Positions 6,540 to 14,963 are shown, counted from the first letter of the stretch. The stretch is DNA of 15,367 bases from an uncultured Anaerococcus sp. (GCA_943913325.1 CALTXP010000034.1:1-15367); one strand, 5' to 3'. Made by a program: numbers and translations. Notes: a model not told the origin generated them from the sequence alone.

Positions 6540-6800
6540 TTAACCCTTTAATCCTTCGGCTTGTCTTAGCATATTTTCAACAACTATATCATGGATTTCT
6601 CCAAGACTTGCCGCATATTCTAAGATTTCCCAAGGTTTATTGGTATGAAAGTGAATTTTGATTAATTCTTCATCACCTACAGCAAGTAGGCTATCTCCTT
6701 CAAAATTTTCTGTTATATGATCAAAAATCTCATCTTCGTCTAAATCCTCTCCTGCAATTAGCATTTGAGTATCAAATTTATAATCTCCTATATCTACCAT
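6540..6800 (-). CDS. stand-alone FakA/YloV C-terminal-type (DAK phosphatase-like) small protein
   Basis: This complete 86-residue protein matches the end of the fatty-acid kinase FakA / YloV family. It has FDTQMLIAGEDLDEDEI (9-25), then GDSLLAVGDEELIKIHFHT (35-53; family form GDSLVVVGD..LVKVHVHT), and LEYAASLGEIHDIVVENM (60-77). It lacks the N-terminal DhaL-type kinase domain and the middle domain of full FakA (about 550 residues), so it cannot be a kinase alone. It has its own start and RBS (AGGAGA, spaced 4-5 nt before the ATG), lies 8 bp after telA, and is followed by a terminator. It therefore looks like a maintained gene and not a decayed fragment. Small proteins of this kind may already be annotated as 'kinase to dihydroxyacetone kinase'. 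The function is unknown; a regulatory or ligand-binding role is inference. Confidence 0.75.
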   Translation of the reverse strand: MVDIGDYKFDTQMLIAGEDLDEDEIFDHITENFEGDSLLAVGDEELIKIHFHTNKPWEILEYAASLGEIHDIVVENMLRQAEGLKG

Positions 6801-6808
6801 TATCTCTC

Positions 6809-7930
6809 CTAATTTGTATTTCCTCGTGTTAAGTTACTTTTTAGTTCATCTTCTAGCCTTGCGATTTCCTCTTGTGCTAGTGACCTATTCTTTTTACCTT
6901 CGATCTGGATATTTCTAACTTCTTCTATAGTAGAAATGAGTTGATCGTTGGTATGTTTAATAGTGTCTAGGTCAATTATACCACGTTCTGTGGCTTTGGC
7001 AGTTTCTATAGTATTTTGTTTTAGAGTATCTGCATTTTTGCGAAGTAGGTCATTGGTAAGGTCAGTTACTCTTTGTTGGGTTGCTATAGCTTGGTTGGTG
7101 TGATTCATACCCAAAGCTAAGACCATCTGATTTTTCCATAGAGGAATGGTATTTACTATAGTTGTTTGAATCTTTTCTGCCATTATAGAGTTTGATGATT
7201 GTACCATTCTGATTTGAGGGGCCATTTGTATGGATACCATACGTGTCAAGTCTAGGTCATGAAGCTTTTTCTCAAAGCGATTTGCTTGAGATTTTATATC
7301 ATTTACCTTCTGAGCATCAAGTGGTAGGTTACTTTCTTTAGCTTTAGATTCTAGCGCAGGAATTTCATTAGCATAAGTTTCTTTAAGCTTTCTATTGCCA
7401 GCCTCTATATACATGGTAATTTCTTTGTAATATTCTTCGTTTAAGTCATACATTTGATCAAGCATAGAGATGTCTTTCATCAAGGTGATTTGATGATTTT
7501 CTAGAGCCTTTGCTACCTCATCTATATTTTTTTCAGCTGATTGGTAACGCACCTTCATATCATCTATTTTATTTGCTTGTTTTTTTAGAAATCCTAAAGG
7601 ACCTGATGGTTCGTCGCGCTCCATGGATTTTATATCCACTACTACAGAGTCAAGTAGTCCACCTATCTCACCAAGATCTTTATTTCTTACAGTATCGAGG
7701 GTCTTTTCAGAAAAATTTGAAATCTTTTTTTGGGCTCCAGATCCATATTGTAGGATGACATTGGTATCTTCAAGGCTGATTTTTTGGGAAAAGTCATCTA
7801 TCATTTTTTCCTCTTCTGGAGAAAATTTTATATTGTTTTCTACAAGGTCAGGATTTTCCTTTGTTATACTTTCTAGTTTATTGTCTTTTTTATCATCAGC
7901 ACCGTCTAGGGTTAATTCAATATCACTCAT
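6809..7930 (-). CDS. toxic anion resistance (TelA/YaaN-like) family protein
   Basis: This 373-residue protein belongs to the TelA/KlaA (toxic anion resistance) family. It is cytoplasmic, has no signal peptide or membrane segment, and is dominated by long charged helices likely to form coiled coils. The family signature runs from TRMVSIQMAPQIRMVQ through TIPLWKNQMVLALGM (229-275). An acidic N-terminus (1-50) precedes it. The family is named for tellurite resistance of a plasmid member, but most chromosomal copies have no proven anion substrate. The start at 7930 is preferred over a TTG at 7942: it overlaps the xpaC-like stop as ATGA and has GGAG 7 nt upstream. Co-occurrence with XpaC-like genes is well known in Firmicutes and supports a joint role, possibly at the envelope. 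Confidence 0.9.
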   Translation of the reverse strand: MSDIELTLDGADDKKDNKLESITKENPDLVENNIKFSPEEEKMIDDFSQKISLEDTNVILQYGSGAQKKISNFSEKTLDTVRNKDLGEIGGLLDSVVVDIKSMERDEPSGPLGFLKKQANKIDDMKVRYQSAEKNIDEVAKALENHQITLMKDISMLDQMYDLNEEYYKEITMYIEAGNRKLKETYANEIPALESKAKESNLPLDAQKVNDIKSQANRFEKKLHDLDLTRMVSIQMAPQIRMVQSSNSIMAEKIQTTIVNTIPLWKNQMVLALGMNHTNQAIATQQRVTDLTNDLLRKNADTLKQNTIETAKATERGIIDLDTIKHTNDQLISTIEEVRNIQIEGKKNRSLAQEEIARLEDELKSNLTRGNTN

Positions 7931-9033
7931 TCTTTGCTCCAATCATCTTCTGTGTAGCCTTCTTGATTTAAAAGTAGATTGATTGTATCTATATCAGTTT
8001 TTATATCCATGGCTCTATCACCTAGAAGTTCTACTTTCATCTTATCAAAAGCTTCTGTAATTGTTATTATAGATTCGTTTATATCATTCATAGATTTTTT
8101 TATTCTGCTATCATCAGTACGCATGAGCTCAAACTCATAGTAGGTTTCTGTAAGTTTTTCTACAGTAGGTAAATAGTAGTCTGAAAACTTATTTAAAGCG
8201 TAAGATTTTTCCGGATGATTTTCTACAATTCTTAGAATATCCGTTGAATTGTGTCTTACTTTTTCTACATTTGTTTTAAAGTTTGTATTCTTGATCTTAG
8301 ATTTTATATTATCAATTCTAGCTAAGATATCATTACCTTCTTTAATGATTTCATCTGCTCTTTCGTAACTTAAATCTTCTATAAATCCTTCATTATTATC
8401 TGTAAGATGCTCATTTTTAGCTTGGGGAATTTCCTTTTTCTTTTCCTTATATAAACGAAAAGTAGGGATATCTAAGATAAATAGTGAACCATCTTCTACT
8501 ATACGTGCTTGGTGGAAATATCCTCGTTTCATCATTTTTGTAAGGTCAGAAACAGTTTTTTCTTCACTTTGAGCAACAGAGCTTGCTAAGTCTCTTATTG
8601 ATATAACTGTATTATTTCCTAGTTCTCTAAGAAACCTTATATAATTACTTGTTAACCTAAAATATTCTTTGCTAGCTTTCCAACTAATATAAGGTATCGA
8701 AAAACTTAAAAATGCAAATAATATCGTCAACAAAAATAAAGCAAATTCACCAAAGTGAAGAAATTCAGAGATAATGCCAACCGTTATAATAGGCAGTATA
8801 ATTCCTGCACTTATACTAGCAGTTTTAAGCCACTTTGCTTTTGATAATTCAGGTGGTTTCTGAACACATACCTCTTTATTTCTAGTTTGTGGTAGATTTT
8901 CCGTCTCTGTTGCTTCTGTAAATTTTTTGAGGGTAGAGTTTACAGATCTCTTTATAGAATTACCAATTTCACTAAAATTTATATCATTTAAGTTAAAATC
9001 TTCAAAACTAAATTTGTTTTTATTTTCACTCAT
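7927..9033 (-). CDS. XpaC-like (5-bromo-4-chloroindolyl phosphate hydrolysis family) membrane protein
   Basis: A 368-residue protein of the XpaC family, named after a Bacillus gene linked to X-phos hydrolysis; real enzymatic activity is not established for the family. Residues 1-65 are polar. Two adjacent membrane helices follow (about 70-90 and 95-116). The ISIRDLASSVAQSEEKTVSDLTKMMKRGYF region looks like a winged-helix-type fold, followed by ARIVEDGSLFILD. The remaining C-terminal half is helical and charged. A good RBS (AAGGAGC, about 5 nt upstream) supports the start. Its stop overlaps the telA-like start by 4 nt (ATGA), a sign of translational coupling. It heads the three-gene leftward unit. 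Confidence 0.88.
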   Translation of the reverse strand: MSENKNKFSFEDFNLNDINFSEIGNSIKRSVNSTLKKFTEATETENLPQTRNKEVCVQKPPELSKAKWLKTASISAGIILPIITVGIISEFLHFGEFALFLLTILFAFLSFSIPYISWKASKEYFRLTSNYIRFLRELGNNTVISIRDLASSVAQSEEKTVSDLTKMMKRGYFHQARIVEDGSLFILDIPTFRLYKEKKKEIPQAKNEHLTDNNEGFIEDLSYERADEIIKEGNDILARIDNIKSKIKNTNFKTNVEKVRHNSTDILRIVENHPEKSYALNKFSDYYLPTVEKLTETYYEFELMRTDDSRIKKSMNDINESIITITEAFDKMKVELLGDRAMDIKTDIDTINLLLNQEGYTEDDWSKE

Positions 9034-9107
9034 AAAAGCTCCTTATATCTTATAAACATCATACCCTAAAGCTTAAAATATTTAAATGTGCAATTGAGAT
9101 TCATTAA
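9034..9107 (-). promoter_or_regulatory. spacer upstream of the xpaC-like gene, weak promoter candidate
   Basis: On the - strand a TATGAT hexamer (-10-like) occurs about 30 bp before the xpaC-like ATG. Only a poor -35 (TTTAAA) sits at normal spacing. No hairpin with a T-tail was found after the M16C stop, so read-through from the peptidase gene is also possible. Confidence 0.25.
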
Positions 9108-11957
9108 TTAATTGTCTAAATCTATTATTTTATCAAACTTATTCTTTATATCTATTATATTTTCTCTATTACCGAAAACACATATATTCTCTTTTTTCAT
9201 AGCATGTTCAAATAAATTAGCAAAGTTCTTGATTTCATCAAGATTACTTGATTTTATTTCAGATAATAGTTTGTCAGCTTGGATAGGATTTTCTTTTTTA
9301 TATCTTACATAATCTTCATCAGCAAGGACAGATGGAGATTTTGGACGTAATATAGATCCCATAGAAGATATTTGTTGGTTTTCAAAATCTCTTTTATCTA
9401 TATCAATATTTTTAGTTAAATCACTAATTTTATCGAAGTTATCTATAGTTTTTAGGATATGTGGGTCCCTATATGAATAAGCTGATAATAGTTCAATTCT
9501 ACTTATTATAAGACCTGCACCGTAAGCACCACCCTTAGCCCTTATTAATTCATAGAGATAAGGGTTTGATAGTATTGCTGTTGCTAGTAATATCTTACCA
9601 TTAAACTTTGAATTTAATTCTTTTATATTTGCACTTTTTGCTACATAATTTACGTTAGCTCCACTAATTATAGCTTCTTTATAAGATTTTGGAGTAAAAT
9701 CTATCTTAACTTTATCTTCTTTTTTGTCTAAAGAGTTAAACTTATTATTTATTAGATTCTTGACTTTTATGAAATTTTCTCTAGAGCCTGTTATATTCAC
9801 TTCAAGATTTGATGTAAATATTTTTTTGTATACATCATTTAGTTTGTTTATAAATCCATCAAAGTCTTCTTGCGCTTGCTTTATTGCTTCTTTAGTAAAT
9901 AGATAGGATCCTATACCACTTGATTCATCTTTTAGCATAGTATTCTCATCTATATGGCTGTTAGCCCTGTTTATAGCTAAGATATGTCCATTATCATACA
10001 TAGTTGATTCAAAGTATGACTTTCTTATTCTTAAAAGTTCTATGATTCTTTTTTTATCATCAAACTTTGAACTAAACATAAAGTCAGCTATAAGGTCTAT
10101 AGACTTTTCTATAGTTTCTATAGTTGAAGTAAATGAAACTTTTTCTAGCCTTGCTGAGTCCTTATCATTAATACTTATGAAAGCATTTGAAAAATTAGGG
10201 TTTGATAAATTTTGAAATAAGATATCATCTATTTGTGTGTAGGCTAAGTTGTTAGTATCTACAGAACCCATAAAGTCATTTATTAGTGATAGATATCTTA
10301 GTTCATCAAGGCTTATATGATCAATATTAAAATATAATGAAGTATATATTAATCCTGCTGTATTTATATCATGGTAAATATACTTAAATTTATCATCAAC
10401 AATTTCCCTATGAGTTTTTTTAACATGAGTTTCTACATCTTCTATATTTAAAACAGGAATTGTAGCTTTTTCTTCCTCACTATCTTTTTTATTTTGATAG
10501 ATATCTAATTTTTCCAAGTCTGCCTTAATTAGATCAAGCTTTTCTTCATTTATTGTAGAATTTAAGTTTTCTATATATGAGTCTAATTCATCTTGCTTTT
10601 CTTTTGAATAATTAGTACTTGGCCTTGCAATGTAGATTAGTTTTGTAGGATTATCTATAAAATTATCTTTTATAAAGTTTTCGTAATAGTCAGTATCTAT
10701 CAAATCACGTAATTCATCAAGGTAGTCAACTATTTTAAAGCTTTCAAATATAGGCTTATCAAAGGACCACATAAGAAAATAGGTAAGTCCTCGCATTACA
10801 GAGATTAGCTGATCTCTTTGATCGTATTCAAAAATAGAAAAAGCTGATTTTAAGCTTTCCTTATTCATTTTCTTACTAGCTTCTTTTAGGCCGTCTTCAA
10901 CTATTTGGATAAATCTATCTAATTTTGATGCATCTGTTTTTTGAGCTTGAAGAATTACAGAACTGCGTACACCATAACCAATACGAGCTGTAAAGTCTTC
11001 TGGATCAATTAGCTCATATATTTGATTACGGATTTTTGAAGAATCCATATGAAAAAGCGTACTAAGAAGTATCAAAAGGGTTAGATAATATTTTGTATCA
11101 GCATTCTCCTTAGTCAAAAAACCATAGACTAAATAATCACTATTTTCATCTAGCTTGCTAGCTGGATAAGTTGATTCGATTATTTTATCATATTGATTAT
11201 TAGGAACCTTAATATTAAAGTCAAGTTCTTTATAGTCATAGTTTGATAAGTATTCCTTATCTAGATAGTCTAGATAGAAGTCTATATCCAAGTCCCCATA
11301 AAAATAAATATAGGCATTGGATGGGTGATAGTGAGTATTGTAAAATTCTTTGAATTCATCAAAACTTAGTTTATATATTTCAGATGGGTCTCCTCCAGAT
11401 TCGTATTGGTAAGGGCTATTTTTGTATAAATAAGATATAAAATCATTATAAACTATCTCGTCAGGATCAGTTAAAGCTCCCTTCATTTCGTTATATACTA
11501 CTCCAGAAATACCGGTGATTTTATTATCCTTCATGTTATAATGCCAGCCTTCTTGGTCGAGTATTTCTTTTTTATTAATAACTTGTGGATTAAATACAGC
11601 ATCCAGATAAACATCCGTTAGATTAAAAAAGTCCTTGTCATTTTCGCTAGAAACAGGGTATACAGTTTTATCTGGGTAAGTCATGGCATTTAGGAAAGTT
11701 TGCAAGGATGAACTAGCCATATCCATAAAAGGCTCACGAGTCCTATATTTTTTGGATCCATTTAAAACAGAATGCTCCATTATATGAGCCATACCCTTAG
11801 AGTTTGTTGGTGGTGTCCTAAATCCTATACCAAAAGTTTTGTTACGATCATCGTTTTTTACATAAGCTACTTGAGCTTTTGTTTTATTATGTTCATATAA
11901 AAAGACAGTAAGCCCCATCTTTTCATAAGTTTGTTTTTCTTTTAAAGTGTAAGTCAT
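9108..11957 (-). CDS. M16C zinc metallopeptidase (presequence protease/Cym1-like, insulinase family)
   Basis: A 949-residue single-chain peptidase of the M16C type, which closes like a clam around short unfolded peptides. The inverted zinc motif is HIMEH (His58, Glu61, His62), with the third ligand probably Glu157 in YNEMKGAL. The downstream LQTFLNAMTYPDKTVYPV (85-102) is a strong PreP/HypA-like hallmark. The non-catalytic C-terminal half includes RAKGGAYGAG, the substrate-binding Arg/Tyr-type segment. No signal peptide is present, so it is cytoplasmic. I chose the ATG at 11957: GGAGG (11967-11963) lies 5 nt before it, whereas the ATG at 11969 has no RBS and overlaps this Shine-Dalgarno. Its likely role is peptide turnover. 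Confidence 0.93.
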   Translation of the reverse strand: MTYTLKEKQTYEKMGLTVFLYEHNKTKAQVAYVKNDDRNKTFGIGFRTPPTNSKGMAHIMEHSVLNGSKKYRTREPFMDMASSSLQTFLNAMTYPDKTVYPVSSENDKDFFNLTDVYLDAVFNPQVINKKEILDQEGWHYNMKDNKITGISGVVYNEMKGALTDPDEIVYNDFISYLYKNSPYQYESGGDPSEIYKLSFDEFKEFYNTHYHPSNAYIYFYGDLDIDFYLDYLDKEYLSNYDYKELDFNIKVPNNQYDKIIESTYPASKLDENSDYLVYGFLTKENADTKYYLTLLILLSTLFHMDSSKIRNQIYELIDPEDFTARIGYGVRSSVILQAQKTDASKLDRFIQIVEDGLKEASKKMNKESLKSAFSIFEYDQRDQLISVMRGLTYFLMWSFDKPIFESFKIVDYLDELRDLIDTDYYENFIKDNFIDNPTKLIYIARPSTNYSKEKQDELDSYIENLNSTINEEKLDLIKADLEKLDIYQNKKDSEEEKATIPVLNIEDVETHVKKTHREIVDDKFKYIYHDINTAGLIYTSLYFNIDHISLDELRYLSLINDFMGSVDTNNLAYTQIDDILFQNLSNPNFSNAFISINDKDSARLEKVSFTSTIETIEKSIDLIADFMFSSKFDDKKRIIELLRIRKSYFESTMYDNGHILAINRANSHIDENTMLKDESSGIGSYLFTKEAIKQAQEDFDGFINKLNDVYKKIFTSNLEVNITGSRENFIKVKNLINNKFNSLDKKEDKVKIDFTPKSYKEAIISGANVNYVAKSANIKELNSKFNGKILLATAILSNPYLYELIRAKGGAYGAGLIISRIELLSAYSYRDPHILKTIDNFDKISDLTKNIDIDKRDFENQQISSMGSILRPKSPSVLADEDYVRYKKENPIQADKLLSEIKSSNLDEIKNFANLFEHAMKKENICVFGNRENIIDIKNKFDKIIDLDN

Positions 11958-11962
11958 ATTAT

Positions 11963-11967
11963 CCTCC
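11963..11967 (-). promoter_or_regulatory. Shine-Dalgarno that decides the M16C start
   Basis: GGAGG on the - strand, 5 nt before the ATG at 11957. It lies inside the first codons of the longer reading frame that starts at 11969, so the shorter start is favoured. Confidence 0.75.
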
Positions 11968-11969
11968 AT

Positions 11970-11998
11970 TTGTTTAACTATACTACAAGATGTATTAT
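11970..11998 (+). promoter_or_regulatory. promoter candidate for the Gfo/Idh/MocA oxidoreductase gene
   Basis: TTGTTT (11970-11975) and TATTAT (11993-11998) are separated by 17 bp. The predicted start near 12005 gives a leader of about 45 nt before the ATG at 12051. Confidence 0.5.
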
Positions 11999-11999
11999 A
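11994..11999 (-). promoter_or_regulatory. -10 candidate for the M16C peptidase gene
   Basis: On the - strand TATAAT occupies 11999-11994, with only a poor -35 match at normal spacing. It overlaps the -10 of the oppositely oriented oxidoreductase promoter, so the two promoters would compete for polymerase. Confidence 0.4.
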
Positions 12000-12001
12000 T
12001 T

Positions 12002-12021
12002 AACTTATATAGGGATAAGTT
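12002..12021. promoter_or_regulatory. perfect inverted repeat, possible operator between divergent genes
   Basis: AACTTAT (12002-12008) and ATAAGTT (12015-12021) are exact reverse complements around the 6-nt spacer ATAGGG. The site covers the predicted start of the rightward transcript and the spacer/-35 area of the leftward promoter, a good position for a repressor. No regulator gene lies nearby, so the binding protein is unknown. Confidence 0.4.
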
Positions 12022-12050
12022 TTATAGAAAACTAGTTAAAAGGAGGATTT

Positions 12051-13043
12051 ATGAAATTAGGAATTTTAGGATCTGGTAAAATTGTAAAGGAAGTTTTGCC
12101 TGTATTAGATCAAATAGAAAATATTGATGTATCTGCAATAGCAGCAAGAAATGAAGAAAAGCTACAAAAACTTGCTAGAGATTTTTCTATAAAAAATTAT
12201 TATACAAGTATAGAAAGCTTATTAGAAAATCCAGAGATTGATACTATTTATATAGCCTTACCAAATAATTTGCATTTTGAAGCAATGAATAAGGCTATCG
12301 ATTATAAAAAGAATATTATTTGTGAAAAGCCATTTACATCAAATGTTTATGAAACAGAAAAAATAATTGAAAAGGCAAAAGCAAATGACCTTATGATAGT
12401 AGAAGCAATTAGTCATAGATTTATACCAAATTCTATTGAAGCTAAAAAGCGTATAGGAGAATTGGGAGATATAAAAATTGTTTCTCTTAACTATTCCCAA
12501 TATTCATCAAGATATGATAAATTCAAGGAAGGTATTATAGAGCCAGTCTTTAGTCTAGAAAATTCTGGAGGTGCTTTAATAGATCTGAATTTATACAATG
12601 TAGCCTTCGCTGTTGATGTTTTTGGTTTACCCAAAGATGTGAGGTATTTTGCAAATATTGAAAAAGACATAGATACCTCTGGAATTGTAATCTTAGATTA
12701 TGGAGACTTTAAAGTATTTTCCGTAGGATCAAAAGACTCTGCTGCACCTATTATAAATACCATTCAAGGAACAGATGGCACAATTGAAATTCCTGATGCC
12801 TTAAATAGCTTTAGAGAATTTAATATTAGAAAAACTAAGGAAGATGATAAAAAATATTTTAATTATAATTTAGAGGATAAATCAAGATTATATTATGAAT
12901 TTGTAGAAATTGAAAAAATATTAAGAAATAATGATAGGAAAAAGGTATATGACTTTTTAAATCTCACTCAAAATCATATGGAAGTTTTAACTAAGGCTCG
13001 ATTTGATGCAAATATTTTTTATCCTGCTGACAAAATTAGCTAA
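12051..13043 (+). CDS. Gfo/Idh/MocA-family NAD(P)-dependent oxidoreductase
   Basis: A 330-residue soluble dehydrogenase with the two-domain Gfo/Idh/MocA layout. The N-terminal Rossmann fold starts GILGSGKI (4-11), followed by SAIAARNEEK. IYIALPNNLH (67-76) and CEKP (91-94) give the conserved Lys-Pro of the family. The C-terminal domain has the SGGALIDLNLYNV block (172-184), where many members carry a catalytic His or Tyr; Tyr182 is present here. Enzymes of this group oxidise or reduce sugars, inositols or related polyols, but the substrate cannot be read from the sequence. A strong RBS (AGGAGG) lies just before the ATG. The downstream PTS operon is co-oriented but separated by 68 bp with a promoter candidate, so a shared pathway is only possible. 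Confidence 0.9.
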   Translation: MKLGILGSGKIVKEVLPVLDQIENIDVSAIAARNEEKLQKLARDFSIKNYYTSIESLLENPEIDTIYIALPNNLHFEAMNKAIDYKKNIICEKPFTSNVYETEKIIEKAKANDLMIVEAISHRFIPNSIEAKKRIGELGDIKIVSLNYSQYSSRYDKFKEGIIEPVFSLENSGGALIDLNLYNVAFAVDVFGLPKDVRYFANIEKDIDTSGIVILDYGDFKVFSVGSKDSAAPIINTIQGTDGTIEIPDALNSFREFNIRKTKEDDKKYFNYNLEDKSRLYYEFVEIEKILRNNDRKKVYDFLNLTQNHMEVLTKARFDANIFYPADKIS

Positions 13044-13057
13044 TAATCTGTTATAAT
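13027..13057 (+). promoter_or_regulatory. promoter candidate for the PTS operon
   Basis: A perfect TATAAT (13052-13057) follows CTGACA (13027-13032) at 19 bp, slightly long. It starts inside the end of the oxidoreductase gene. The 12-bp palindrome AAATAATTATTT (13066-13077) lies just after the expected start site and could be an operator, though it is pure A+T. No catabolite-response (cre) element was recognised. Confidence 0.45.
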
Positions 13058-13111
13058 ATAAGCATAAATAATTATTTGTATTTATCTAAATTATATATGA
13101 AAGGAGAAAAG

Positions 13112-14128
13112 ATGGTAGGAATAATACTTGCAAGTCATGGCCACTTTGCTGAAGGTATCAAGGAATCTGCTCAAATGATTTTTGGTGAGCAAGAACAATT
13201 TGAATCAGCTATACTTTTACCTTCCATGGGACCGGATGACTTAAGAAGTGATCTAGAAGCTGCTATAAAAAAAGTAGACTGCGATCAAATTTTATTCTTA
13301 GTAGATTTGTGGGGAGGTACTCCCTTTAATCAAACATCAAATTTACTAGAAGGCCATGAAGATAAGTGGGCAATAGTAGCTGGGATGAATCTACCTATGG
13401 TTATAGAAGCCTTATCAGAAAGATTTACTAGCGAATCTTCTCATGATATAGCAAAAGCAATTATAGCTTCTGCTAGAGAAGGGGTTAAGATTAACCCAGA
13501 AGAGCTAAACGAAGTAAGTGATTCTAAAGATAGTGGAGACTCTAAGAAAGATCAAGGAGATAAGGAAATAGAAGAGGCTACTAAAAATGGCTCTATTCCA
13601 GAAGGCACTGTTATAGGAGATGGAAAGATAAATATAGTACTAGCTCGTATTGACACAAGACTTTTACACGGTCAAGTAGCAACTAGCTGGACAAAATCAA
13701 CAAAACCTGATCGAATTATAGTAGTATCTGACACAGTTAGTAAAGATGATTTGCGTAAGAATATGGTTATGCAAGCTGAACCACCAGGAGTAAAAGCTCA
13801 CGTAGTTCCAGTATGGAAGATGAAAGAAATCTTAGAAGATCCTAGATTTGGGGCTACAAGAGCTTTGTTATTATTTGAGAAACCTCAAGATGTGTTGCAG
13901 TTATTAGAACTTGGGGGCGAAATTGATACAGTAAACCTTGGTTCCATGTCTTATTCAGAAGGAAAAGTAAATCTTTCAACTTCTGTTGCTATGGATAAGG
14001 ATGATGTAGAAACAATAGAAAAGATCAAAGATTACGGCGTAAACTTTGATGTTCGTAAAGTTCCAGCTGATAAGCCAGAAAATTTGGACAATATGCTTAA
14101 AAAAGCAAAAAAAGAATTAAATATTTAG
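13112..14128 (+). CDS. PTS mannose/fructose/sorbose-family IIA-IIB fusion (ManX-like)
   Basis: Cytoplasmic phosphocarrier of a mannose-family phosphotransferase system. It passes phosphate from HPr to IIA, then to IIB, and on to the sugar entering through IIC-IID. The 338-residue protein has IIA at 1-130, with ILASHGHFAEG and His9 as the likely phospho-site, and LVDLWGGTPFN (63-73). A Ser/Lys/Asp/Glu-rich linker follows (about 132-171). IIB runs from 172 to the end, with ARIDTRLLHGQV (178-189) and His186 as the likely phospho-site. The ATG at 13112 is chosen because AAAGGAG lies 5 nt upstream; the longer frame from 13076 adds residues that do not belong to IIA and spans the RBS. Sugar specificity is not shown. 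Confidence 0.94.
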   Translation: MVGIILASHGHFAEGIKESAQMIFGEQEQFESAILLPSMGPDDLRSDLEAAIKKVDCDQILFLVDLWGGTPFNQTSNLLEGHEDKWAIVAGMNLPMVIEALSERFTSESSHDIAKAIIASAREGVKINPEELNEVSDSKDSGDSKKDQGDKEIEEATKNGSIPEGTVIGDGKINIVLARIDTRLLHGQVATSWTKSTKPDRIIVVSDTVSKDDLRKNMVMQAEPPGVKAHVVPVWKMKEILEDPRFGATRALLLFEKPQDVLQLLELGGEIDTVNLGSMSYSEGKVNLSTSVAMDKDDVETIEKIKDYGVNFDVRKVPADKPENLDNMLKKAKKELNI

Positions 14129-14137
14129 GAGAAATTA

Positions 14138-14953
14138 ATGAATGCTATTAATATTATTTTAATATTCGTAGTTGCCTTTCTAGCAGGTTGTGAAGGGATA
14201 TTAGACCAATTCCAATTTCACCAACCACTTGTTGCTTGTACCCTAATAGGACTTGTAACAGGACACCTTAAAGCAGGTATTATACTTGGAGGACAATTAC
14301 AACTACTAGCCTTAGGTTGGTCAAATGTAGGAGCAGCTATAGCTCCAGATGCGGCCCTAGCATCTACTGCTTCAGCTATAATAATGGCTCTAGCCTTAAA
14401 TGGTGGTACAACTAATATAGATGAGGCAGTATCAACATCTATAGCCCTTGCTATACCGCTTTCAGTTGCAGGTCTATTTTTAACAATGCTTGCAAGAACC
14501 CTTGCTATACCAATGGTTCATGGAATGGATAGCGCAGCAGAAACAGCAGATTTTAGAAAAATTGAAAGAATCCACTGGTCAGGTGTAGCTATGCAAGGTC
14601 TTAGAATTGCTATACCTGCTCTTATACTTTGCTTTATACCAGCAACAGCTGTAACAAATGCCTTAAATGCTATGCCAGAATGGCTAAAAGGAGGTATGCA
14701 AGTAGGTGGTGGTATGGTTGCAGCAGTAGGTTATGCCATGGTACTAAATATGATGAGTACAAAAGAAACATGGCCATTTTTTGCCTTAGGTTTTGTACTT
14801 GCAGCTATCCCTCAAATTACCCTTATAGGCTTAGGAGCAATAGGATTAGCTTTTGGACTTATTTATATGAAGCTTAAAGGTTTGGCTCAAAGTAGCGGTG
14901 GCTCATCTCATGGATCTGGTGATCCTTTAGGTGATGTAATAAATGATTATTAA
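14138..14953 (+). CDS. PTS mannose/fructose/sorbose-family IIC membrane component (ManY-like)
   Basis: Integral-membrane subunit that forms the sugar translocation path together with IID. The 271-residue length is typical. Family blocks are visible: the N-terminal helix and CEGILDQFQFHQPLVACTLIG, then LGGQLQLLALGWSNVGAAIAPDAALAS in the first half. Several Ala/Leu/Ile-rich helices follow, and the C-terminal tail SSGGSSHGSGDPLGDVINDY is soluble. It starts 9 bp after the IIAB gene with GGAG upstream, and is followed after 10 bp by IID, so it lies in the middle of one operon. Substrate specificity is unknown. Confidence 0.94.
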   Translation: MNAINIILIFVVAFLAGCEGILDQFQFHQPLVACTLIGLVTGHLKAGIILGGQLQLLALGWSNVGAAIAPDAALASTASAIIMALALNGGTTNIDEAVSTSIALAIPLSVAGLFLTMLARTLAIPMVHGMDSAAETADFRKIERIHWSGVAMQGLRIAIPALILCFIPATAVTNALNAMPEWLKGGMQVGGGMVAAVGYAMVLNMMSTKETWPFFALGFVLAAIPQITLIGLGAIGLAFGLIYMKLKGLAQSSGGSSHGSGDPLGDVINDY

Positions 14954-14963
14954 GGAGAGCTAA

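Noticed and set aside
7510..7982. Two + strand open frames opposite the telA-like and xpaC-like genes
   Set aside because: They are antisense to strong family matches, and have no RBS or recognisable domain.
13076..13111. Upstream start for the PTS IIA-IIB gene
   Set aside because: The extra residues are not part of the IIA fold and the strong RBS AAAGGAG sits within this stretch, pointing to the ATG at 13112.
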